Source: a virus. From it: a stretch of 36,028 bases of DNA. The notes beneath the pieces are model-generated. The model was given only the letters and a program-made list of their open reading frames with translations, did no database searches and was not told the origin of the DNA. Of the stretch, positions 1 to 6,649 are shown piece after piece (position 1 is the stretch's first letter; the number at the start of each line of letters is the position of its first letter). The DNA lies in IMG/VR virus record IMGVR_UViG_3300037193_000550, positions 1-36,028 of that record; one strand, 5' to 3'. Position numbers and translations under genes: made by a program.

Positions 1-538
1 ACGGCTTGAGTCGCTCGTACAACTTCTCCGTCAACAGGACATCCTGGATGTTGTACTTCTTCATGATTGCCCACGCTTTGGCTTCTCCAGCCATGCATCG
101 AACCCAGAGCGTGTGTCCTTCGTGCTGCGTCTTCGCCCCAAGCCCGAGCTGTTGAGCGACATGGTCCAGCTTGTTACTCGTGAACCGGAACTGCTTCTTT
201 ACGCAGTGGAGCAAGTCGATCTGCTGGAACGGGGCTGGCGGTGTGAGTCCTGCCAGAAGGAATTCCCGCTGAAGATGTGGGATGTCGAAGGATCGGCCAT
301 TGTAGTGGACCACAGCGTCAGCCTCGGAAAGAAGTTCCCAGGCGTGCTGGATCATAGCATCATGTCCATCGAAGTAGTCGGACATGAACGTCGTCTTCCG
401 CTCGCCGACCCACTTGGCGGCGAAGGCGATAACCGAAGTGCCCTCTCGTAGCTGCGACAACGACACGTTCTGATTGAACAGACCCCAGACATGCGCCACG
501 TTGGGCGACGTCTCGATGTCGATGACGAGAATCTTCAT
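1..538 (-). CDS. 3'-5' exonuclease, DEDDy (RNase H-like) family, C-terminus cut off by window edge
   Basis: The ATG at 538 opens a frame that stays open to base 1, giving 179 visible residues. The start reads MKILVIDIETSP, so the ExoI motif DxE is at D7/E9. An ExoII-type segment with N80 and FD (D85) and an ExoIII motif Y162xxxD166 (YNIQD) follow. This set is typical of the proofreading exonuclease fold of family A polymerases and of stand-alone phage exonucleases of the DEDDy type, which degrade DNA 3'-5' with two metal ions. It is the last visible gene of the minus-strand replication operon and follows a terminator-like hairpin. Whether a polymerase domain is fused or encoded next cannot be seen, because the frame leaves the window soon after ExoIII. 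No clear Shine-Dalgarno sequence precedes the start. Confidence 0.8.
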   Translation of the reverse strand, partial: MKILVIDIETSPNVAHVWGLFNQNVSLSQLREGTSVIAFAAKWVGERKTTFMSDYFDGHDAMIQHAWELLSEADAVVHYNGRSFDIPHLQREFLLAGLTPPAPFQQIDLLHCVKKQFRFTSNKLDHVAQQLGLGAKTQHEGHTLWVRCMAGEAKAWAIMKKYNIQDVLLTEKLYERLKP

Positions 539-539
539 A

Positions 540-573
540 GGAAAAGGCTAGCACCCGACATCGATGCTAGCCT
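540..573 (-). terminator. Rho-independent terminator-like hairpin before the exonuclease gene
   Basis: A perfect 9-bp inverted repeat, AGGCTAGCA (545-553) and TGCTAGCCT (565-573), has an 11-base loop. On the minus strand it is followed by TTTTCC, directly upstream of the exonuclease ATG at 538. It would reduce read-through from the replication genes, or act as a 5' structure of the exonuclease message. Confidence 0.55.
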
Positions 574-592
574 CTACCCCCTACCAACTACA

Positions 593-961
593 CTAGCAAT
601 CACACTCGGTGATGTGCAGCTTGTAGTTCCCGTTGGGGAACTCCTCGCGCAACGCCTGCTCGATGCGCATCTTCAACATCGACACCTCATCCATCGGGTT
701 GGGTGCCTTGTCAGCACTCCAGTCGTAGTCAACATCGATCTCCACATCGAAGATCATGCCGCGCCGGTCGCCCACGTTGCGGGCGGGCTTCTCACTGAAG
801 CCGCCGAAGTCAATCACTCCCATCTTGTCACCTCCCCCCTCAAGCTCATCCAGCCTGTCGTTGATGTACTTGCGGGTGTTCGCATACCCGCCTGGCCCGG
901 CTGCTTCGATCTCCTTCAGCCGGATCAGCAGCCTCCGCATCTCCTCTTTGCGCTCATCCAC
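593..961 (-). CDS. hypothetical protein, 122 aa, charged N-terminal helix
   Basis: The frame opens with GTG at 961. It encodes a strongly charged, probably helical N-terminus (MDERKEEMRRLLIRLKEIE), a middle with DFGG and DVEIDVDYDW, and a C-terminus ending in CDC. I do not recognise a family. An internal ATG that gives MRRLLIRLKEIE, preceded by AAAGAGGAG, is an alternative start. The gene lies one base from its upstream neighbour (963-1289), so it is part of the replication operon. A role in DNA metabolism is only suggested by position. Confidence 0.6.
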   Translation of the reverse strand: MDERKEEMRRLLIRLKEIEAAGPGGYANTRKYINDRLDELEGGGDKMGVIDFGGFSEKPARNVGDRRGMIFDVEIDVDYDWSADKAPNPMDEVSMLKMRIEQALREEFPNGNYKLHITECDC

Positions 962-962
962 C

Positions 963-1289
963 TTAGTGACCCCTCGCGTGCGATGGGATGGCCCGCACCT
1001 GCGCCTTCGTCAGTGGTTCCACCGGTCCCTCATAGGGCAAACCATCGTTGAGGTTGACGTATTCCCCAACCGGCCCGAAGTTTTCGCCGTAGGCTTCCTC
1101 GTGGACAAGCTCCCAGTCGATGAAGTCGCCGAGCTTGACCGGTCCCAACACCCTGAACGGAGTAGCGTATTCAGTACCGAGACGGTATCCGGTCTCCTGC
1201 GTAGGGGCTACCCCCAGCAGCTCGTACTTGTTGCCGTACACCAGGTAGACGCACTTGTCGCCCTTGCCCGAAGATGGCACGGTGTTCAT
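963..1289 (-). CDS. hypothetical protein, 108 aa
   Basis: The ATG at 1289 overlaps the stop of the TOPRIM primase gene by four bases (ATGA), which indicates translational coupling. The protein is soluble and of mixed composition, with a YLVYGNKYELLGV segment near the N-terminus that looks like a beta hairpin. No motif assigns a function. Coupling to primase suggests a replication accessory role, but this is inference from position only. Confidence 0.6.
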   Translation of the reverse strand: MNTVPSSGKGDKCVYLVYGNKYELLGVAPTQETGYRLGTEYATPFRVLGPVKLGDFIDWELVHEEAYGENFGPVGEYVNLNDGLPYEGPVEPLTKAQVRAIPSHARGH

Positions 1290-1945
1290 TCTCCCTCTAC
1301 CAGGGACCGGAAGGCATCTGGTCCGTGTTCCAACACGTATGAGCTTACATCCGAACCAGATGGAAAGTAAATAGGGCGGACGTGGGTATGTAGGTTGGAC
1401 TGCACCTTGCCGACCAGCTTCTTGCCAGCCTCGTCACCGTCCACCAGGGGGAGCACCTCGCGGGGACCGTCAAAGCAGTACGAGAAGTGGTCTTCCCACC
1501 TCGCATTGGTGCCCAGCGATACAGTCGGTAGTCCGTTTGAGGTGGCCACGATGGCGTCCAGCTCACCCTCGCAGATGCCTACTCGGTCGGCACCAACAGA
1601 TAGAGCCCGCACGTTGAACATCGGACGATAGCCTGGTGTGGCCAAGTACTTGGAATGGTGTTCGATGTCCTTACAGGGTTCACCAGGAAGGTGAGTACAC
1701 CGAAAGACCATTGCACTGTAACCGGCTGGAGTCCAGTATGGGATGGACACCCGTCCGGAATACTGGCCGTCGACCACATAGCCGAGCTTCCACCTGTCGA
1801 TCATCTCATCGGTGATACCCCTGGCGTGGAAGTACTCCCTACCAGCGGGAGAGGATGGATCGCCTAGGCTTGTGTGAAACTTGTCGACGCTCTCCGCCAG
1901 CCAGAGCTTCTGCTTCTTTGACTGCACTATCGAACGTACTTCCAT
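1286..1945 (-). CDS. DNA primase, TOPRIM (catalytic) half
   Basis: The protein has 219 residues from ATG at 1945; a GTG lies one codon upstream. The first 60 residues (KLWLAESVDKFHTSL ... GREYFHARGITDEMIDRWKLG) match the linker that precedes the catalytic core of DnaG-type primases. The TOPRIM metal motifs are visible as EGELDA (first acidic motif) and LVDGDEAG (DxD-like motif). No helicase domain follows. The zinc-binding half is a separate gene (1839-2168) in another frame, and the two overlap by 107 bases. Together they would make a full primase that lays RNA primers for the replisome. Neighbouring helicase and exonuclease genes fit this role. Confidence 0.85.
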   Translation of the reverse strand: MEVRSIVQSKKQKLWLAESVDKFHTSLGDPSSPAGREYFHARGITDEMIDRWKLGYVVDGQYSGRVSIPYWTPAGYSAMVFRCTHLPGEPCKDIEHHSKYLATPGYRPMFNVRALSVGADRVGICEGELDAIVATSNGLPTVSLGTNARWEDHFSYCFDGPREVLPLVDGDEAGKKLVGKVQSNLHTHVRPIYFPSGSDVSSYVLEHGPDAFRSLVEGE

Positions 1946-2168
1946 CACGCATCCTGATCAGTCCGATGGCGTCTTCGTGAATGTCACAAACGAAACAGTG
2001 GAACCACTGCTCGTCTTCGTCAACCGTCGCCGACGGCGACCCGTCAGTGTGGTACGGGCAGCGAACCGTAGTACGTCCAGCCCCACGGAGATTATCGACC
2101 AGCCCGTGTTCAAGTAGAACCGGGGCAATCGGGAGTTTCGGCGCACCCCTCGCCCTCTTCCATGTCAT
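1839..2168 (-). CDS. DNA primase, CHC2-type zinc-binding half
   Basis: The ATG at 2168 is chosen because GAGG sits about eight bases upstream; a GTG at 2210 is the alternative. The 109-residue product carries RCPYHTDGSPSATV followed by WFHCFVCD. This is the CxxH...CxxC zinc ribbon of bacterial and phage primases (CHC2 family), which recognises the template start site. The fold continues with DAIGLIRMRDGSTFDSAVKEAE, as in DnaG N-terminal domains. Its 3' end overlaps the TOPRIM gene by 107 bases in a different frame, so either two polypeptides associate or a frameshift joins them. Confidence 0.85.
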   Translation of the reverse strand: MTWKRARGAPKLPIAPVLLEHGLVDNLRGAGRTTVRCPYHTDGSPSATVDEDEQWFHCFVCDIHEDAIGLIRMRDGSTFDSAVKEAEALAGGERRQVSHKPRRSILSRW

Positions 2169-2229
2169 CGTGTGTCCTCGCCATACAGGTGAAGTCGGTA
2201 TCGCACACACACGGTTCGTCCTCCCACAT
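2110..2229 (-). CDS. tiny Cys-rich ORF, 39 aa
   Basis: The ATG at 2229 overlaps the stop of the preceding tiny ORF as TGATG. The product is acidic and has six cysteines (PCVCDTDFTC ... EGCAETPDC), so it could bind a metal. Its 3' half overlaps the start of the zinc-binding primase gene by 59 bases, which weakens the call. I recognise no family. It is listed because the stop-start coupling chain (2321, 2229) is the same kind seen for the surrounding real genes. Confidence 0.35.
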   Translation of the reverse strand: MWEDEPCVCDTDFTCMARTHDDMEEGEGCAETPDCPGST

Positions 2230-2321
2230 CAGAGGTGTTCCTTGCAGTTGGTACAGCGGGTGACACCACGTTTGGTGGGATGCGGCTCGGTCGTGGTGGG
2301 TCCACAGTTCGGGCAATCCAT
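2229..2321 (-). CDS. tiny zinc-ribbon ORF, 30 aa
   Basis: The ATG at 2321 overlaps the endonuclease VII stop codon as TGATG. The product has two CxxC knuckles, CPNC at residues 3-6 and CTNC near residues 23-26, separated by 16 residues. That spacing suits a single zinc ribbon. Such mini-proteins are common in phage operons and are usually uncharacterised. The tight coupling on both sides and the clean CxxC pair make a real gene likely despite its size. Confidence 0.5.
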   Translation of the reverse strand: MDCPNCGPTTTEPHPTKRGVTRCTNCKEHL

Positions 2322-2758
2322 CAGTCCAACCCCATGAAGACAGCCGCCGCAGGCGGGTGGTTGAGATACTGAACAGCGTTGCGGAAGGTCTGCACATCAT
2401 CCCTCAGTCGCCCGAGGATGTTGTTGCACCGCCCGCACAGCAGGCCTCTCACGCACTTACCGCACGAGTAGGGACCATTGCAGCACTTGTGATCGTGGTC
2501 CACCTGAGTGGCCTTGTACTTGACGCAGATCATGCACAGCGGATCACCCTGCTTGTTCTTGTAACAAGCATCCACCAGCGCCTTGTATTCTGCGGGTGTG
2601 AGGTTGTAGGTGATACCCACCCTACGAATGCGGTTGCTCAGTCGCTTACGCTTCATCTCAGCCCTGTTGTGGGTAGCACATCTCGGACCAGGGAATGGAG
2701 CGGGCCGGGGTTTTACGCCCGGCCCGACACCACAGTCCTTGCAGACTTTGTTACTCAT
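2321..2758 (-). CDS. recombination endonuclease VII (Holliday junction resolvase type)
   Basis: The chosen ATG at 2758 overlaps the holin gene by eight bases; the longer open frame upstream is a shadow. The 145-residue protein shows the endonuclease VII signature: C75-M-I-C78, then VDHDH (residues 86-90, the beta-beta-alpha metal active site), then VRGLLCGRCN with C108 and C111, and LGRL. In the T4 family the four cysteines bind structural zinc, and the HNH-like centre cuts branched DNA such as Holliday junctions and packaging forks. An extra CxxC (CKDC) near the N-terminus may hold a second zinc. It lies between lysis and primase genes. Confidence 0.88.
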   Translation of the reverse strand: MSNKVCKDCGVGPGVKPRPAPFPGPRCATHNRAEMKRKRLSNRIRRVGITYNLTPAEYKALVDACYKNKQGDPLCMICVKYKATQVDHDHKCCNGPYSCGKCVRGLLCGRCNNILGRLRDDVQTFRNAVQYLNHPPAAAVFMGLD

Positions 2759-2948
2759 CGTCCTTAGCATTCGGAACCTTGTAGGTGAAGCCGAGCGCGC
2801 CCAGGAAGAAGCCGACAGCCACGCCGACCTCCTCTGCGGTGACCACCTGGTCGGTGAGCGCCGACGCCAGCACGCCGACAACGGCAACCGCCGCCGCAGT
2901 CCACGCCTTGAAGGCCTTGGACGAGAACAGCTTGGTGAAGACGGACAT
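2751..2948 (-). CDS. holin-like protein with two membrane helices
   Basis: The 65-residue protein has a short positively charged N-terminus (MSVFTKLFSSKAFK). Two hydrophobic segments follow (about residues 16-31 and 42-57), separated by an acidic loop (TDQVVTAEE), and the tail is acidic (NAKDDE). Size, topology and direct coupling to the GH25 endolysin (TAATG at 2948) fit a small holin that opens the inner membrane at lysis time. Sequence alone does not prove pore formation; a membrane chaperone or antiholin is the alternative. Confidence 0.7.
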   Translation of the reverse strand: MSVFTKLFSSKAFKAWTAAAVAVVGVLASALTDQVVTAEEVGVAVGFFLGALGFTYKVPNAKDDE

Positions 2949-3829
2949 TAGGCCGGAACCTCCGAGCCGGGGTCACGCGGAGGAACGGGGGCAGGGTTGC
3001 CCGCGCCGTACTTGGCAAGCAGGTCGTTGCCCTCAACCTCGCCGACACCGAAGTGCAGCGTGCCCGCCCGGATGGCGGAGGCGCGGATGGCGGCGGCGTC
3101 CAGACCGGTAGTGCGGTCGTTCTCCAGGTCGACCAGCACGCCGAGACCGGCGTTCGGGCCGTCGAGATACTCGAAACTGAAAGCGTTCACTGTGTCCTTC
3201 TTGTCCTTCTTGACTTCGGCACCACCACCGCCGGAAACAGGCGGGGCAGTCTGACCCAACAGCGCACGCAGTTGGTCGTGGTTACCGGCGAACCAGTTCT
3301 GATCGAACGGGGTAGAGGTGAACTGCATCACCGCCACTTGCTGGCCGCCGTATGGGTTCCACGCGGAGAGCGGCACCTTGGCGATGCCCTGCTCCTTCGG
3401 GCGAGCGACGTAGTCGGGATACCAGCTCGCCCACAGGGCGGGCAGGCCGTGCAGGGAGGGACGGCCGATCTTCTCCCAGTACCACCTCGGCAGGTAGAGC
3501 GGGCCGATCTTGAACCCACGCTCCCTCAGGCCGGTGATGATGTGCCGAGTCAGGTCGGGTGAACCTGAGCCGTCTTCCACGTCGACAATGACCGGCACGT
3601 CTTTCGGAACCATCGACTCGATGTTGGCTACCTGAGAGGCGGCGTCATCCTGGCGCTGGTAGTGGTAGGCGGCGACGACAGCCCCCGCCTTACGGGCGTT
3701 CGCCAGGTGGGTGTGGAACATGCGGTCCTTGAAGCCGGACCCTTCCGACGCCTTGAGGAAGGCGAAGTCCCATCCCGCGAAATTGAATGACGTCTGATGA
3801 TTGGAGACGTCGACTCCGAACAGTCCCAT
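2948..3829 (-). CDS. endolysin, glycoside hydrolase family 25 (lysozyme)
   Basis: The 293-residue protein begins MGLFGVDVSNHQ, the usual GH25 start with an active-site Asp (D7). It continues to IVDVEDG, whose D83 and E85 match the catalytic DxE strand. The domain ends around residue 195 (WNPYGGQQVAVMQF). GH25 enzymes cut the N-acetylmuramic acid-N-acetylglucosamine bond of peptidoglycan. A glycine and lysine-rich linker (GGGGAEVKKDKKD) leads to an 85-residue C-terminal part that is probably the cell-wall binding or oligomerisation region; I do not recognise its family. There is no signal peptide, so export depends on the holin encoded next. Confidence 0.9.
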   Translation of the reverse strand: MGLFGVDVSNHQTSFNFAGWDFAFLKASEGSGFKDRMFHTHLANARKAGAVVAAYHYQRQDDAASQVANIESMVPKDVPVIVDVEDGSGSPDLTRHIITGLRERGFKIGPLYLPRWYWEKIGRPSLHGLPALWASWYPDYVARPKEQGIAKVPLSAWNPYGGQQVAVMQFTSTPFDQNWFAGNHDQLRALLGQTAPPVSGGGGAEVKKDKKDTVNAFSFEYLDGPNAGLGVLVDLENDRTTGLDAAAIRASAIRAGTLHFGVGEVEGNDLLAKYGAGNPAPVPPRDPGSEVPA

Positions 3830-4005
3830 TAGTCCTCTTCGGGATCGGGGAAGACCCCGATCAGGTTGGTGTCATCCGAGGCAAACGTTCCGTTGTCGGT
3901 CACCACCTCGGCGCGGTCGTCGTAGGTGTACATCCCCTGGACCGTGGTCCGAAGAACCACAATCACGGAGTCTCCGAACTCGTAGTCGAGAGGAATCTTA
4001 GCCAT
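3829..4005 (-). CDS. hypothetical protein, 58 aa
   Basis: The ATG at 4005 lies between the helicase stop and the lysin start. The protein is a small, acidic, probably beta-rich domain (MAKIPLDYEFGDSVIVV ... FPDPEED). It overlaps the lysin start as TAATG. The longer frame upstream reads through the helicase tail and an inverted repeat, so it is not used. I recognise no family; its position would suit a lysis or replication accessory protein. Confidence 0.6.
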   Translation of the reverse strand: MAKIPLDYEFGDSVIVVLRTTVQGMYTYDDRAEVVTDNGTFASDDTNLIGVFPDPEED

Positions 4006-4031
4006 GACTGTAGATGGTACTAGATACAGTC
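4006..4031. promoter_or_regulatory. 26-bp operator-like inverted repeat, also found at 34225-34250
   Basis: The arms GACTGTA (4006-4012) and TACAGTC (4025-4031) flank a 12-bp centre. The plus strand reads CTGTAGATGGTAC, a 13-base string repeated exactly at 34227-34239 in a second inverted repeat of the same 26-bp length. The two sites agree at 20 of 26 positions. It covers the junction between the helicase stop and the next start, so it may bind a phage regulator or form an RNA hairpin. Confidence 0.45.
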
Positions 4032-4973
4032 CTCGTGGATCGGACGCCCGTCCTGCAAGGCGATCATGTCCCCCTCGAAAAGATCGAAGCCGCACTGATC
4101 ACATTCCCCGTCGAACCTCGCCGGGAAGATCCTCGGCCGCGAGTCGCCACTGTGCGCATCGCCAGCCGGTGTAGCCGAGCCCGAGGTTGGCGGTGAGGCA
4201 CCGTCCTTGAGGCTCATCACATCGAAGTTGGCGCGCAGGGCAAAGCGTGTGTTGCCCGACGGGTCTGAAGGTCCGGTCCGGTTCTTCACGCATGCGACCA
4301 ACAACTCCCCTTCAAACGCCGAGCGGGTCAGCGTGAGCGTTGTGTGCTGGAATTCGGCCAGCTTGTTCATCACGCCATCCTGTGGGATGGGCGTGGTGCC
4401 GTTCTTGTAGGTGCCGGACACGTGAACCAGGATGATGAAGCAGATGTTCGCCTCTTTGGCGATGGCATCCAGTTCGGCCATGATCCGCTTCTGCGCGGCC
4501 GACTCGGAGTCACCCTCGTACGAGACGTTCACCAAGTTGTCGAGAATCACGATGTGGGGGAACTCCCCCCGGATCTCGGCGAATGCGCCGATCATCAACG
4601 TGATCTCGTCGGGTGCGATACCCGACCGGTAGAAGGCACCGATGTGGTCGGCGGAGGCGTAGGCCTCCCAGATGGACGAGTCCGCCTCTTCGAGTTGGGC
4701 TTCCACCACCGCCTTGTAGTTGGACGTCAGCATCTGCCCCGCACGGACGGCCGTGATGTGGCGCGGCGTGTCCGCACAGATGTAGAGAGTGGGCATCTTC
4801 GCTTCGATTGCGAGGGTAAGCGCGAGGATGGACTTCCCGACGCCCGGTGCCGCCGCGATGACGTGCACCGAGCCTCGGAAAAAGTGGGTGTCACGATCCG
4901 CCAGTGTTTTGAACACCGTCGGAATAGCTTCACCCTCATCCCTACGCCTGGCGGACTGGAGTAGGGATTCCAT
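4020..4973 (-). CDS. replicative helicase, DnaB/RecA-type ATPase with C-terminal zinc knuckle
   Basis: The protein has 317 residues with Walker A at 42-48 (APGVGKS), Walker B at 141-145 (IVILD) and a sensor strand ILVHVSG at 181-187. The last motif is typical of the RecA-fold core shared by DnaB-like helicases and RepA-type ATPases. It lacks the long DnaB N-terminal domain, which is usual for short phage helicases. The C-terminal 30 residues add CDQC (291-294) and HEDC (313-316), a treble-clef or LIM-like zinc site that could contact DNA or a partner. Primase, exonuclease and nuclease genes nearby support a role as the fork helicase; a recombinase-type ATPase is the alternative. Confidence 0.8.
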   Translation of the reverse strand: MESLLQSARRRDEGEAIPTVFKTLADRDTHFFRGSVHVIAAAPGVGKSILALTLAIEAKMPTLYICADTPRHITAVRAGQMLTSNYKAVVEAQLEEADSSIWEAYASADHIGAFYRSGIAPDEITLMIGAFAEIRGEFPHIVILDNLVNVSYEGDSESAAQKRIMAELDAIAKEANICFIILVHVSGTYKNGTTPIPQDGVMNKLAEFQHTTLTLTRSAFEGELLVACVKNRTGPSDPSGNTRFALRANFDVMSLKDGASPPTSGSATPAGDAHSGDSRPRIFPARFDGECDQCGFDLFEGDMIALQDGRPIHEDCI

Positions 4974-4976
4974 CGA

Positions 4977-5378
4977 TTAGCCTTCCACCGGGACCCACTC
5001 GCAGCCTTCCTTGTTCTTCCAGAGGAAGGTGCCCTTCGCGTCCTTGGCCTGACACGTCCACCAGTCCTTACCCTTGGACGTGCGCTTGAGGGTGGGCACA
5101 CCGTGCCCGCACAGCGGACCCTCGGTCTTGATCTCCTTGGCGGGGAACCCGCGCTTGGCGTTCTCCACCCCGGCAGCGGCAGCGTTGCCCGCCACCTCGG
5201 GGGTCAACAGCGTCTCCCGCGTCTTGCGGAACACTTGCTCGATTTCGAGGTCAGTCAGACCCAGACCCCGCAGGTCGTAACGCACCGCCTCAAGGTCGGC
5301 GCGCGACGTGGTGAATGCCACATCCCGCAGTCGGATCTGGAACGAAACGAAACCATCTTCACCAGGAACGTGACTCAC
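4977..5378 (-). CDS. zinc-finger protein with GRF-like C-terminus, 133 aa
   Basis: The GTG start at 5378 overlaps the Cas4-like stop by four bases (GTGA). The N-terminal half is helical (DLEAVRYDLRGLGLTDLEIEQVF). The C-terminal half reads LCGHGVPTLKRTSKGKDWWTC, then GCEW, the pattern C-x-H ... RTS-GK-WW-C ... C-W. It resembles GRF-type zinc fingers, which bind single-stranded DNA in some nucleases and topoisomerases. A role as a ssDNA-binding or loader protein between helicase and nuclease is plausible but is inference. Confidence 0.6.
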   Translation of the reverse strand: MSHVPGEDGFVSFQIRLRDVAFTTSRADLEAVRYDLRGLGLTDLEIEQVFRKTRETLLTPEVAGNAAAAGVENAKRGFPAKEIKTEGPLCGHGVPTLKRTSKGKDWWTCQAKDAKGTFLWKNKEGCEWVPVEG

Positions 5379-6097
5379 TTGTCAGTACCCTTTCGGTACT
5401 CGCAGTACTGCCTCACCGGGCAGTACTGACATTTTTGGGCTGAAGGGGTGGCGGGGAACTCTTCCGCCAGGATGGCTTTCTCCACCGGGGCTACGTGGGA
5501 AACCAGCTTCATTTCGTCCCAGTCGACCGGCCAGGCCAGTCCGGTGCTGCTACCCCACCGTGCATCGTAGAAGGCGGTAGCATCCGCCCGATGGCCGTTG
5601 ATGCGCGATGCGGCAACGTATTCGTTGAGCTGTGTGCGATCCTTGGGAACTCGCAGTCCCGTCTTGATGTCGACCACCACAATGTGACCAGTCGACATGC
5701 GGAATCGCCTGTCGATGTAGCCGACGAACGGCAGGCTCAGCCCTTCGGGCTGGACGGAGAACTCCTCTTCGACGCCGACAACTTCCCAGTTGGTCAGCTC
5801 GCGCCAAGCGACGTACTTGTCGAACAGCTCGTCACCGCGTAGCGCCCACCACTCGTAGTCTTCTTGGCGGATTGCGACGTATGCCGTGTCGTCTTCGAGG
5901 TTGGCCTGAAGATAGGACTCGTACGGCATGGGGTCGTTGCCGTTGTCGAAGTCTTCCGTCATCGAGTGGAACGCACTACCCGCCGGTCCCGCCAGAAGGT
6001 TCTCCGTCGGTACCTTCTTCACCCTCCGCAAATAGAAGCGGTAGGCACATCTGTTGTACTCCTCGATCGCGCTGTGAGACGTGTGGTGCAGCTCCAT
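5375..6097 (-). CDS. Cas4/RecB-like PD-(D/E)XK nuclease with iron-sulfur cysteines
   Basis: The 240-residue protein shows the RecB-family order: SAIEEYNRCAYRFYLR with C17, H44 in the motif before the core, GYIDR with D129, VVDIKTG with D143 and K145, and TQLNEY with Q156. Three further cysteines at 223, 226 and 232 complete the four-Cys set that binds a 4Fe-4S cluster in Cas4 and AddB-type nucleases. These enzymes degrade or trim DNA ends. No CRISPR genes are present, so the role is phage recombination or replication. The start at 6097 lies inside the upstream gene; the 122-base overlap is long but the N-terminal motif needs it. Confidence 0.85.
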   Translation of the reverse strand: MELHHTSHSAIEEYNRCAYRFYLRRVKKVPTENLLAGPAGSAFHSMTEDFDNGNDPMPYESYLQANLEDDTAYVAIRQEDYEWWALRGDELFDKYVAWRELTNWEVVGVEEEFSVQPEGLSLPFVGYIDRRFRMSTGHIVVVDIKTGLRVPKDRTQLNEYVAASRINGHRADATAFYDARWGSSTGLAWPVDWDEMKLVSHVAPVEKAILAEEFPATPSAQKCQYCPVRQYCEYRKGTDK

Positions 6098-6248
6098 CGA
6101 ACTTGTCCACCGCCTCGATTACCGCGTTAGCCGACCGCTGAAGATACAGCTTGTGTTCGGGGTGAATGGTGTCGTACGTCAGTTCAGGGTGGTAGCCGTG
6201 GGCGAAATTGAAGAGGCCTTTGGCCCCAGCATCGACACGATCAGACAT
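5976..6248 (-). CDS. hypothetical protein, 90 aa
   Basis: The ATG at 6248 has GAGGTGG six bases upstream. The N-terminal two thirds (MSDRVDAGAKGLFNFAHGYH ... AVIEAVDKFDG) look like a compact folded domain. The last 30 residues overlap the Cas4-like gene and are Gly-rich. No family is recognised. It is coupled to its upstream neighbour by an eight-base overlap (ATGTCTGA). Confidence 0.55.
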   Translation of the reverse strand: MSDRVDAGAKGLFNFAHGYHPELTYDTIHPEHKLYLQRSANAVIEAVDKFDGAAPHVSQRDRGVQQMCLPLLFAEGEEGTDGEPSGGTGG

Positions 6249-6411
6249 CAATCCACCTCATGGTTGAATTGATCAACTTCAGGCCCAGTCCCACTGCATC
6301 CGTCGGCGGAAGACGTAGGACATGACCGTTTACCGTGAGGTAAACCAGCTCATCGTCAGTCTCGATGATGACCGAGAGATGGTCTGGGCCAATCCAGCCC
6401 TGGTCACTCAT
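6241..6411 (-). CDS. hypothetical protein, 56 aa
   Basis: This ORF begins at ATG 6411, overlapping the upstream gene by eight bases (ATGAGTGA), and ends in an eight-base overlap with the next. It encodes MSDQGWIGPDHLSVII, a strand-rich middle (LVYLTVNGHVLRLP) and a helix. The matching overlaps on both sides support it as a real gene. Function unknown. Confidence 0.6.
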   Translation of the reverse strand: MSDQGWIGPDHLSVIIETDDELVYLTVNGHVLRLPPTDAVGLGLKLINSTMRWIDV

Positions 6412-6649
6412 CCTGGAACACCCGCCGCATACGGTCGCCGACGTCGTTGGCGTGGGCGGTCAACATGCCCAGCGCTTCCCAGGTGGAGAGGTTGGGGGTG
6501 ATGGCGTTCATCGCCACCAGTTGGCCGGAGGGGTCGAGCGCCTTGATCTGGATGGTGAAGTCGATGGCGGTGTAGCCTTCCGGCACCAGATCACCGATGG
6601 TGGTCTCACTGCTGAAATCAGGAAGCTTCGGTGCGTTCTGCTCGCTCAC
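6404..6649 (-). CDS. hypothetical protein, 81 aa
   Basis: The GTG start is at 6649, with AGAAGGAAC just upstream. The product is acidic and soluble (MSEQNAPKLPDFSS ... AHANDVGDRMRRVFQDE), with a beta-rich middle (YTAIDFTIQIKALDPSG). It overlaps the preceding gene by 32 bases. I recognise no family. Early position in the replication operon suggests a regulatory or DNA-metabolism accessory, not demonstrable here. Confidence 0.6.
   Translation of the reverse strand: MSEQNAPKLPDFSSETTIGDLVPEGYTAIDFTIQIKALDPSGQLVAMNAITPNLSTWEALGMLTAHANDVGDRMRRVFQDE

Noticed and set aside
2704-2730. GGGCCGGG/CCCGGCCC inverted repeat
   Set aside because: It lies inside the endonuclease VII coding sequence, in a Gly/Pro-rich stretch, and has no T run.
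2759-2887. N-terminal extension of endonuclease VII
   Set aside because: The extra residues are Arg/Ser/Trp-rich and antisense-like, and the ATG at 2758 gives a normal family start coupled to the holin gene.
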